DNA of 5,282 nucleotides. Source: an uncultured Chlamydiae bacterium. GTDB lineage: Bacteria > Chlamydiota > Chlamydiia > Chlamydiales > SM23-39. Below are positions 1-5,218 of the stretch, one piece after another. The stretch is from NCBI GenBank assembly GCA_903909295.1, contig CAIVVG010000127.1, positions 1 through 5,282 of the forward strand. The letters run 5' to 3'. Each line of letters begins with the position of its first letter. Positions within the stretch are counted from its first letter, which is position 1. The notes under the pieces were generated by a model that saw only the letters and a program-made list of their open reading frames with translations, searched no databases and was not told the DNA's origin. The translations under genes and the position numbers were made by a program.

Positions 1-101
1 TAAAATGTGATGTTTTGAACCGAATGACCGGATTGGGAATGCCCGACAGCCACAAGGTCGCAGTCTAGGTCGCCAGTGATTGAGGAGGTTCACGCCACTT
101 G
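1..101. other. Unassigned left flank, possible gene tail
   Basis: No complete gene is present. On the plus strand one frame is open from the window edge to a TAG at 66-68 and would encode a 21-residue tail ending near NRMTGLGMPDSHKVAV. The wording faintly resembles the C-terminus of some transposases, but this is an impression, not a match I can prove, and an open run of 21 codons is not rare by chance. The minus strand also has a fully open frame here, which weakens the case further. No HemD C-terminal sequence resumes on the minus strand beyond the stop at 102-104. No clear terminator hairpin with a T-tract follows the operon inside the window. Confidence 0.2.
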
Positions 102-368
102 TCAGTAATTATGCAACAAAGCCTCTCTGTAAAGCAAATCTGGACAGATCTCTATCCCGTTCGGCCAAGAGATTGTATCCCCATCGCATTTAACCTGCTT
201 GAAATAGTCCATATCAACCAATTGCCGGAACATATTTTTTGGATTTTTCATCATCCCAGCGAAGTCCACCACCTTGACCTTTCCATTATCAAACTGCAGT
301 TTGAGCCTGTAGTCATTTAAATATTCTACTTTCTTAACGGATCGCAACATAATTATCTTTTTTGACAT
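102..368 (-). CDS. DUF2442 module, possibly translated on its own
   Basis: The last 82-88 residues of the hemD frame form a complete small DUF2442 domain. It starts MLRSVKKVEYLNDYRLKL, continues with a DNGKVKVVDF segment and MDYFKQVKCDGDTISWPNG, and ends CPDLLYREALLHNY. These are the classic family landmarks: a strand pair, V-D-F/L, D-x-x-Y-F-x-x-V, then the WPNG turn and PD-x-LY. Two in-frame ATGs, at 368-366 and 350-348, could serve as starts; AGG lies 8 nt before the first. DUF2442 proteins are usually stand-alone, have no firmly established function, and often sit beside DUF4160 genes in toxin-antitoxin-like pairs; no DUF4160 gene is visible here. G+C is about 40% over 121-360 against roughly 53% in adjacent hemD, which suggests later acquisition. 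Domain identity is strong; separate translation is a guess. Confidence 0.5.
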   Translation of the reverse strand: MSKKIIMLRSVKKVEYLNDYRLKLQFDNGKVKVVDFAGMMKNPKNMFRQLVDMDYFKQVKCDGDTISWPNGIEICPDLLYREALLHNY

Positions 369-926
369 ATCAACAACCTGCTGAGTAATAGGTCCTATCG
401 CTGTGAGCTTTTTGTTGCGGGGCAGAGCTCCGAAGATCCGAATAAATCCCTCGACGGTGGAGGGACTTGTGAACACGATTTCGTCGATGGCATCGAGGTC
501 GGGAACGGGCTCTGGTTTTTGAAAGAGGGTGTCGTAGAGAGGAAGGCACACGTGGCGATAAAAGCGCAAGAACTGAATCAACCCCCCTCTAGCCTTGACT
601 GAGTGGGGAAAAAAGAGGAAGGCATTTGAAAGATCCAGGGTCTGTAAAAGGGCCATGACTCCTTCTTGCGTAGAGGGGTTGGCGACGAGGGGTTCCCCTC
701 CCCTGCTTCTTACTGCTTTAGCCGTCGCTTCGCCGACTGCAATGACTTGTTTGTCATGAAGCGGTTGGTCTAAATAACGGACAGCTTCCTGGCTCGTAAA
801 AATGACATGAGTAAAGAGTTTCCACTCTACTGGGAGCACAAAGCCCTCAAGCTTTTCGGTTCGTATAACCGGGTAGTGGGTATATTGGGGGCTGGGGGGC
901 CTCAGGCCAAGGTACAGGACGCGAAT
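102..926 (-). CDS. hemD: Uroporphyrinogen-III synthase fused in frame to DUF2442
   Basis: HemD cyclises hydroxymethylbilane, the product of HemC, to uroporphyrinogen III in the cytoplasm. The frame gives 274 residues if begun at the ATT at 926-924. The start IRVLYLGLRPP, followed by HYPVIRTEKL, fits the HemD N-terminus. HVIFTSQEAV (about 40-49), VIAVGEATAKAV (about 61-72), an ANPSTQEG segment (about 82-89), EIVFTSPSTVEGF (about 149-161) and TAIGPITQQ (about 175-183) are the usual HemD landmarks. There is no in-frame ATG, GTG or TTG between 1115 and the conserved region, so ATT is the best start; a weak GAGAG lies just upstream. The frame overlaps hemC by 25 nt. After about residue 186 the expected last 25-30 HemD residues are missing and a DUF2442 domain begins without a stop codon. 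HemD identity is fairly sure; whether the fusion is functional is open. Confidence 0.78.
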   Translation of the reverse strand: MRVLYLGLRPPSPQYTHYPVIRTEKLEGFVLPVEWKLFTHVIFTSQEAVRYLDQPLHDKQVIAVGEATAKAVRSRGGEPLVANPSTQEGVMALLQTLDLSNAFLFFPHSVKARGGLIQFLRFYRHVCLPLYDTLFQKPEPVPDLDAIDEIVFTSPSTVEGFIRIFGALPRNKKLTAIGPITQQVVDMSKKIIMLRSVKKVEYLNDYRLKLQFDNGKVKVVDFAGMMKNPKNMFRQLVDMDYFKQVKCDGDTISWPNGIEICPDLLYREALLHNY

Positions 927-1510
927 AGTTCTCTCACAGCTGCGTTGTCTTGATGCACCAATATGGCCAAGCGGCCTTGCATGGGGGCGGTGTCTCCGGG
1001 CAAAAAGATCCGTTGCAGGTGGGTCAACCCTAAGCGAATGAGGGCGGCTTCTGCGATGACGACGCCGTCGACATTTTTGGCGAGCCGCTCTTCGATCGTG
1101 CCGCGCACGTCGACGCACTTAAGATCGGGGCGCCACGCGCGGATGATCTCTTCGCGCCTGAGGCTCGATGTGGCAACGGTCGCTCCCTCTTTGAGGGGCT
1201 CTTTAAAGACGAGGCTGTCTCGGGAATCGAGTCCTTTGGTGAGGGCGGCCAAGACGAGCCCTTGTGGGAGCGGGTCGGGGAGGTCTTTGGCCGAATGGAT
1301 GGCGCAGTCGATCTCTCCTTGGAGCAATAGTTCATCGAGCTCTTTGGTGAAAAAGTCACTCTTCTTATCGAGGTTGCGGAGGCTGGTGTTTTTGTCTCTA
1401 TCGCCGGTCGTCTCGACCCATACGACGGTGTAGGGAATGGAAATTTGTCTCATCACTTCTTCTACCTGTACCCGCGATAGCGGAGAGGAGCGTCCACCTA
1501 CCCTTAAAAT
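902..1510 (-). CDS. hemC: Porphobilinogen deaminase (hydroxymethylbilane synthase), short form
   Basis: HemC joins four porphobilinogen molecules into hydroxymethylbilane, the substrate of HemD encoded next. From the ATT at 1510-1508 the product is 202 residues. LRVGGRSSPLSRVQ (2-15) is the family's N-terminal R-x-S motif region. VETTGDRD, FFTKELDELLL and HSAKDLP (72-78) follow; D76 corresponds to the catalytic Asp84 of E. coli and K75 to Lys83. TSSLRR (114-119) and RGTIEERL (from 136) supply the substrate- and cofactor-binding arginines. QGRLAI (178-183) lies near the end of the second domain. The third domain, which carries the cysteine that holds the dipyrromethane cofactor (Cys242 in E. 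coli), is absent; the only late Cys is C199. Typical HemC is about 300 residues, but chlamydial HemC is also short (about 240 in C. trachomatis, from memory). The start overlaps the radA stop as ATTTTAA. Confidence 0.85.
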   Translation of the reverse strand: MLRVGGRSSPLSRVQVEEVMRQISIPYTVVWVETTGDRDKNTSLRNLDKKSDFFTKELDELLLQGEIDCAIHSAKDLPDPLPQGLVLAALTKGLDSRDSLVFKEPLKEGATVATSSLRREEIIRAWRPDLKCVDVRGTIEERLAKNVDGVVIAEAALIRLGLTHLQRIFLPGDTAPMQGRLAILVHQDNAAVRELFASCTLA

Positions 1511-2874
1511 AAAACCTCCTGAATGGCTTGGTCGACGAGGTCTACGCCGACAAGCCGAATTTTCTCCGTGAGGGAGGGGGGAAGCCCTTTGAGGTTCTTT
1601 TTCGGCAAGATGCACTTCTTAAATCCCATGTGGATGGCCTCTTTGAGTCTCGTTTCCACTCGGGTGACTCCGCGCACCTCCCCTCCTAGACCGACTTCTC
1701 CTAAAACGAGGACGTCTGAGGGGATGGGGCGGTTGGAAAAAGAGGAGGCGATGGCCAACACGATGCCGAGGTCGATGGCGGGCTCGATGATTTTCAGGCC
1801 GCCGGCTAGAGCGACAAATACGTCGGAATGGTGGAGTTGGTAGCCGACCCGTTTTTCTAAAACGGCGAGAAGAAGCCCGAGTCGATTGGAGTCGATTCCG
1901 GCGGATCTACGAGAGGGAGTGGCAAAGGCGGTCGTAGTTACGAGGGCCTGGATCTCTAGCAAGAATGAACGGGCCCCTTCCAAACCTGGGACGATGGCCG
2001 ATCCGGGGATCTCTTTCATCCGTTCTTCCAAAAAGGCTTGAGAGGGGTTGGGCACTTCGACGAGGCCGTTTTCCTTCATCTGAAAAATGGCGATCTCATC
2101 GGTGGCGCCAAAGCGGTTTTTGATCGCTCTTAAGAGGCGAAAGCCGTGTTGCCGATCCCCTTCAAAGTCGAGCACCGTATCGACGATGTGTTCGAGAACG
2201 CGGGGACCTGCGAGATCGCCTGTTTTAGTCACGTGGCCGATCAGAAAGGTGGTGATGCCGTGCCCTTTGGCCAGGTGCATGAACTCGGTGGCGATTTCCC
2301 GCACTTGTACGACAGAGCCGGGAGCTGAAGGGAGTTCTGCTTTGTAGACGATTTGGACCGAGTCGACGATCGCCACGTCGGGTTTGAGGTGCTCAATTTG
2401 GGAGCGGATGGCGGTGAACTGGGTTTCATTGAGCAGATAGAGGTTTTGGTGGTCGACGCCTAACCTAAGGGCGCGGAGAGACGTTTGCGCGGTCGACTCT
2501 TCTCCGCAGATATAGAGAACCGTTAACCCTTGCGAAGCGAGGGCGTTGGCAATCTGGAGCATCAGAGTAGACTTCCCTACGCCGGGCTCACCGCCTACGA
2601 GGTTCAAAGACCCTTCCACCAGCCCGCCGCCAAAGAGGCGATCGAGCTCCCCCATCTTCATCGAAATGCGCCGAAAAGCGTCTGGGTTCACCTCGGAAAT
2701 GCGGACAGCCTTTGCAGGGGCCCCCTTCTTCGATTCGAAACGGGGTTTTTCCTCAACGGCGGCGATCTCTTCAATGAGGGTGTTCCAATTTTGACACTGC
2801 GGACAGCTCCCCGTCCATTTCAGTTGGTTGTGTCCGCAATCGCGGCACGCCCAGATCACTTTCGCCTTACTCAT
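1504..2874 (-). CDS. radA: DNA repair protein RadA (Sms)
   Basis: RadA is a RecA-like ATPase that promotes branch migration and processing of recombination intermediates. The 456 residues match full family length. An N-terminal zinc finger is formed by C10, C13, C24 and C27. The Walker A motif GEPGVGKST is at 95-103, the Walker B strand VAIVDS ends near D171, and the RadA-specific KNRFG motif is at 252-256. The Lon-protease-like C-terminal domain runs from about 285 to the end, with recognisable GLEGARSFLLEIQALV and DVFVALAGGLKI segments. The ATG overlaps the rnc stop as ATGA, and no good ribosome site precedes it, so translation is probably coupled to rnc. The 3' end contains the hemC ribosome site and its stop overlaps the hemC start. 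Nothing is missing from the protein. It corresponds to chlamydial CT298 in gene order. Confidence 0.97.
   Translation of the reverse strand: MSKAKVIWACRDCGHNQLKWTGSCPQCQNWNTLIEEIAAVEEKPRFESKKGAPAKAVRISEVNPDAFRRISMKMGELDRLFGGGLVEGSLNLVGGEPGVGKSTLMLQIANALASQGLTVLYICGEESTAQTSLRALRLGVDHQNLYLLNETQFTAIRSQIEHLKPDVAIVDSVQIVYKAELPSAPGSVVQVREIATEFMHLAKGHGITTFLIGHVTKTGDLAGPRVLEHIVDTVLDFEGDRQHGFRLLRAIKNRFGATDEIAIFQMKENGLVEVPNPSQAFLEERMKEIPGSAIVPGLEGARSFLLEIQALVTTTAFATPSRRSAGIDSNRLGLLLAVLEKRVGYQLHHSDVFVALAGGLKIIEPAIDLGIVLAIASSFSNRPIPSDVLVLGEVGLGGEVRGVTRVETRLKEAIHMGFKKCILPKKNLKGLPPSLTEKIRLVGVDLVDQAIQEVLF
1515..1520 (-). promoter_or_regulatory. Strong Shine-Dalgarno that fixes the hemC ATT start
   Basis: A perfect AGGAGG inside the last codons of radA is followed by TTTT and then ATT TTA AGG, the codons that line up with the HemC N-terminus. 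No ATG or GTG occurs in the hemC frame after the ATG at 1615, and the stretch from that ATG is arginine- and proline-rich out-of-frame radA sequence, not HemC-like. A consensus ribosome site 4 nt before ATT therefore supports AUU initiation here. The spacing is slightly short. Confidence 0.65.
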
Positions 2875-3548
2875 AGTTTTGTGAGTGCCTCAAATGCGGC
2901 CCGCTGTTCGGCCTCTTTTTTGGAAGCGCCCATTCCAAACCCCGATTCCTTGTCATTGAGAAACACCATCACGTGAAACACCTTCGCGTGATCGGGGCCG
3001 CTCTCTTGAATCACTTTGTAAATGGGCGCCTTATGAAACTGCTTTTGGGAGTAGTCTTGTAATTCGGCCTTGTAGTTGCGCGGCGGACTCCCAATCACCG
3101 CCTCAATGGTCGACTCGAGATGGCAAAGGAGAAAGGATTTGACGACCCCCCACCCCCCATCGAGGTAGATCGCCCCAACGACCGCCTCAAATGCATCGGC
3201 CAGGATGGAGGTTTTATTTTTCCCTTCGGTTATTTTCTCGCCACGCCCCAGTAAAATATAATTTTGAAGGTCGAGCTTTTGCAGGTACTGGGCGCAGGAG
3301 CCGGCGTCGACCAAGCGAGAGCGGAGGAGCGACAGCTGCCCTTCCGGGTGGTTGGGGAGGCGGTGGTAGAGGTAATCGGCGATGAAGAAGCCGAGGACCG
3401 AGTCGCCTAAAAACTCGAGCCGCTCATTGTGCTGCCCCTGCATCTCTTTATGCTCATTGACAAAGGAGCGGTGGACCAGGGAGGTTAAAAGGAGCTCTTT
3501 CCCTGTGAAAATGTATCCGAGCCGCTCTTCCACTTCTTCTAAATTCAT
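2871..3548 (-). CDS. rnc: Ribonuclease III
   Basis: RNase III cleaves double-stranded RNA, including the ribosomal RNA precursor, as a Mg2+-dependent homodimer. The 225-residue product has normal length. The signature NERLEFLGDSVL is at 41-52; E42, E45 and D49 match E. coli E38, E41 and D45. E69 matches E65, and ILADAFEAVVGAIY carries D118 and E121, the counterparts of D114 and E117, so the catalytic set is complete. A double-stranded-RNA-binding domain occupies about 158-225 (NYKAELQDYSQ to the KKEAEQRAAFEAL helix). The ATG at 3548 gives the canonical MNLEEVEERLGY start, yet no clear Shine-Dalgarno precedes it and a TATACT box lies only 7 nt upstream, so the message may be leaderless or nearly so. 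It is the first gene of the rnc-radA-hemC-hemD operon and corresponds to CT297. Confidence 0.97.
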   Translation of the reverse strand: MNLEEVEERLGYIFTGKELLLTSLVHRSFVNEHKEMQGQHNERLEFLGDSVLGFFIADYLYHRLPNHPEGQLSLLRSRLVDAGSCAQYLQKLDLQNYILLGRGEKITEGKNKTSILADAFEAVVGAIYLDGGWGVVKSFLLCHLESTIEAVIGSPPRNYKAELQDYSQKQFHKAPIYKVIQESGPDHAKVFHVMVFLNDKESGFGMGASKKEAEQRAAFEALTKL

Positions 3549-3555
3549 GCTCTAC

Positions 3556-3561
3556 AGTATA
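3556..3561 (-). promoter_or_regulatory. Putative -10 box of the rnc operon
   Basis: TATACT, read on the minus strand, matches the sigma-70-type -10 consensus at five of six positions. Its expected start point falls within about 1-2 nt of the rnc ATG at 3548. I see no convincing -35 hexamer at the usual distance, which chlamydial promoters can lack. It is the only good promoter candidate between the two divergent genes for this strand. Confidence 0.45.
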
Positions 3562-3567
3562 ATTTTC

Positions 3568-3596
3568 TTGTCCCTTTTCCGATAGAAGTTTATGCT
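3568..3596 (+). promoter_or_regulatory. Putative promoter of the CT296-like gene
   Basis: TTGTCC at 3568-3573 and TATGCT at 3591-3596 are separated by exactly 17 nt; each matches the sigma-70-type consensus at four of six positions. Transcription would begin around 3602-3604, only a few bases before the ATG at 3606. No Shine-Dalgarno is visible between box and start. The promoter lies 6 bp from the divergent rnc -10 box, so polymerases on the two would interfere. Confidence 0.45.
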
Positions 3597-3605
3597 AGTT
3601 TCCCT

Positions 3606-4181
3606 ATGCGTACCAGTATCACAGCCCAACAAAGCTCTTTTTTCACCAAGAACGGTTACATCGAATTCGGCGGCATCGACCTCGATGTCGAGGCCCTTTT
3701 TAAGGCTCTGAAGGCCGGAGAACGAGACCAATGGCAACATTCTCCTCTGGTGAGGAACCTCCTCATCAAAAAGCTGGGGCCGATTGCTCTGGTTTTAGCA
3801 GGTAAAAAGACGCTTAGACTCGGCGCTGACTGGAGAGTAAGCCCCGAAGAAAAACCCCAAAAGATGGGTGCTTGTACAGAATTTTTTAGTGTTCAGGGGC
3901 TTCAGATCGGGTGCATCATTGCCAAAGAGACGGCCGAGCAGGCGCCCTCGTCTGTCGGACTGCTTCCTCTTCCATCCCAGCCGGGGCACGTCCTCTTCTT
4001 CCGAGCAGGATTGCTCCTCGACTGGCCCCACTGCCCCCCTGCCGACCTCTACCTAGCGACCTTTGCACTCCCCAACGCCGTCTACGTAGAAAACAAGAAA
4101 GACCTTAGAACAAATGACTTGAAAAAACAGGGGTACGCATTCGGAGACCTTCTCCGAAATGAGTCCCACCCGTTGTTTTAG
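3606..4181 (+). CDS. CT296-like protein, degenerate PhyH/2-oxoglutarate-oxygenase fold
   Basis: This 191-residue protein is most likely the homologue of chlamydial CT296. Two things support this: its place divergent from rnc, and its sequence style. The N-terminus ITAQQSSFFTKNGYIEFGGI (5-24) resembles the start of phytanoyl-CoA-dioxygenase-type proteins. PGHVLFFRAGLLLDWP (126-141) resembles their last jelly-roll strand, where the active enzymes carry an iron-binding His; here the position appears to be D139. I see no H-x-D motif upstream. From the literature as I recall it, CT296 was reported both as a possible divalent-cation-dependent regulator and as structurally similar to Fe(II)/2-oxoglutarate enzymes without their catalytic residues. 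The role is therefore unsettled. There is no signal peptide or membrane segment. The C-terminus RTNDLKKQGYAFGDLL is followed by a 4-bp tail-to-tail overlap with the next gene. Confidence 0.72.
   Translation: MRTSITAQQSSFFTKNGYIEFGGIDLDVEALFKALKAGERDQWQHSPLVRNLLIKKLGPIALVLAGKKTLRLGADWRVSPEEKPQKMGACTEFFSVQGLQIGCIIAKETAEQAPSSVGLLPLPSQPGHVLFFRAGLLLDWPHCPPADLYLATFALPNAVYVENKKDLRTNDLKKQGYAFGDLLRNESHPLF
4140..4158. repeat. Perfect inverted repeat, 8-bp stem with 3-nt loop
   Basis: TTCGGAGA, CCT, TCTCCGAA forms a GC-rich perfect hairpin inside the last codons of the CT296-like gene, about 20 bp before its stop and 20 bp past the end of the convergent gene. The nearest T-runs are not adjacent on either strand (TTGTTTTA at 4173-4180 on plus, and TTTTTT about 15-20 nt beyond on minus). 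It could act as a bidirectional transcription stop or an mRNA end-stabiliser for the convergent pair, but it is not a textbook terminator. Confidence 0.45.
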
Positions 4182-5158
4182 AGTCTGATAATCACAGGGG
4201 TATTGTCTGGAAGACCGCGCCCCTTGGTCACCGATGTATATTTAGCCACCTGGGGTCTCGGCGATTTCAACACGTTCTTCAAGAACGCATAGAGCAAAAA
4301 GTCCACCGTTCTATGTAGGGTCCAAGACGTCCAGTCGGGTCCGTCTGGGTATGATTCCCTCTGTCTCCAGGTCACGCGCATAGCGCGTACGCCTTTTCCC
4401 TCTTTCCAATAAGCCGCTTTGTCATGCTGGGTGACAACAGTGCCGTCCTCTTTGATACCAATAGTCCCTGTAAACATGAGTGTTTCTGAAAACAGGTTTC
4501 CGCGGATGTGCTTATGGATCTCATCGCCCACCTTACCGTAATGCGTGGAGACTCGCCGCTCGAGTTCTGAGCCCGCTTTGGCCTCAATCTCCGCGAGCAG
4601 AGATGGACGCTCTCCGCCCTCCTCGAACAAAAGGTGAGAGCCAATCGCATCCTCTTCCATCAAATCGGCGTAAGCGGCGTATTTGTCCTCGGCCCCCTGC
4701 ACATTCGCAGAACTCCAAATTCTCTTACTAACGCAAAGTACGTCGGCGATCTCCGCCCCCTTCATCGCATCGGGCGTAGCCCCAAAACGGCGAGGGAACT
4801 CCCTCATGAACTGACATAACGCTCCTAAATGCGAGGCAGGTGCCCCTATAGCCGGTCTGTTCGCAATCTTGGTTATAAGATCCCATCTAATCGTTTCTAG
4901 TTCAGGCTTATATCCCAAACAAGACCAAAACCAAGTACCCCATGAAGAGTCGTTTGCAGCCAAAATGACCCGGATCGATCTTTCAATCGTAGGTGTCATC
5001 TCTTGTCGTGTTGCTTCCATAGCCCTCTTAAAAATGTGTCGCATTTTTTCAGTCGGCGTTCCCGAACCGGGAACAGAGTGCAAATAACTGACAAGCCCCT
5101 CTCTGGTGGTACTTTGACAAGCGGCTAAAGCCAGCTGTTCTATAGGTGTTAAGTTCAT
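4178..5158 (-). CDS. Hypothetical protein, 326 residues
   Basis: I do not recognise this protein. The start ATG at 5158 is preceded by GAGGGA with 8-nt spacing, and the frame is uninterrupted for 327 codons, so it is very likely a real gene. The N-terminal half (about 1-210) looks mostly helical, with a tryptophan-rich stretch SSWGTWFWSC at 71-80 and an acidic patch YADLMEEDAIGSHLLFEEGGE at about 163-183. The C-terminal half looks more strand-like: TLMFTGTIGIKEDGTVV at 226-242, then RAMRVTWRQRE and PDWTSWTLHRTVDFLLYAFLKNV (about 258-297). There are five cysteines, but not in a metal-site spacing. No signal peptide, membrane segment or known catalytic motif is visible. It could be a lineage-specific chlamydial protein or a secreted effector, but nothing here decides that. 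It stands alone, convergent with the CT296-like gene. Confidence 0.85.
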   Translation of the reverse strand: MNLTPIEQLALAACQSTTREGLVSYLHSVPGSGTPTEKMRHIFKRAMEATRQEMTPTIERSIRVILAANDSSWGTWFWSCLGYKPELETIRWDLITKIANRPAIGAPASHLGALCQFMREFPRRFGATPDAMKGAEIADVLCVSKRIWSSANVQGAEDKYAAYADLMEEDAIGSHLLFEEGGERPSLLAEIEAKAGSELERRVSTHYGKVGDEIHKHIRGNLFSETLMFTGTIGIKEDGTVVTQHDKAAYWKEGKGVRAMRVTWRQRESYPDGPDWTSWTLHRTVDFLLYAFLKNVLKSPRPQVAKYTSVTKGRGLPDNTPVIIRL

Positions 5159-5166
5159 AGACGAAT

Positions 5167-5208
5167 TCCCTCATTTTTCGGGTCTAGCTTACACCACCAG
5201 AACTTATA
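5167..5208 (-). promoter_or_regulatory. Ribosome site and possible -10 box of the hypothetical gene
   Basis: GAGGGA at 5172-5167 is a good Shine-Dalgarno 8 nt before the ATG at 5158. Further upstream TATAAG at 5208-5203 is a plausible -10 box that would give a leader of about 38 nt. No -35 match is found at 16-18 nt; a TTTACA lies about 20 nt away, inside the possible insertion-sequence end. The ribosome site is solid and the promoter is tentative. Confidence 0.45.
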
Positions 5209-5218
5209 CATCAACTAA

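Noticed and set aside
522..545. GAGGGTGT match to the putative right-edge insertion-sequence terminus
   Set aside because: It lies within conserved hemD coding sequence, is in the same orientation, and extends for only a few bases, so it is coincidence rather than a second element end.
927..1118. N-terminal extension of the hemD frame back to the ATG at 1118
   Set aside because: The 64 extra residues are extremely arginine- and histidine-rich and overlap conserved hemC codons in another frame, so they are an out-of-frame reading of hemC, not part of HemD.
963..1433. Plus-strand open frame of 156 codons opposite hemC
   Set aside because: It lies entirely antisense to a well-conserved hemC, is rich in Ser/Arg/Pro as expected of a shadow frame in GC-rich DNA, and shows no family motif.
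1504..1520. Programmed -1 frameshift from radA into hemC instead of AUU initiation
   Set aside because: GTT TTA TTT TAA does not form a standard X-XXY-YYZ slippery heptamer and no clear downstream hairpin or pseudoknot is seen, while a consensus ribosome site supports separate initiation.
1511..1615. N-terminal extension of hemC back to the ATG at 1615
   Set aside because: The extra 35 residues read the conserved end of radA out of frame, and the AGGAGG site points to the ATT further downstream.
2530..2976. Plus-strand open frame of 148 codons opposite radA and rnc
   Set aside because: It spans the junction of two certain genes, has no ribosome site or recognisable domain, and is best explained as a shadow.
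1067..3310. Frequent GTCGAC palindromes (about eight) across hemC, radA and rnc
   Set aside because: Most arise from common codons such as Val-Asp or Ser-Thr pairs in GC-rich coding DNA; they show no regular spacing or shared flanks, so no regulatory or uptake-sequence claim is supported.
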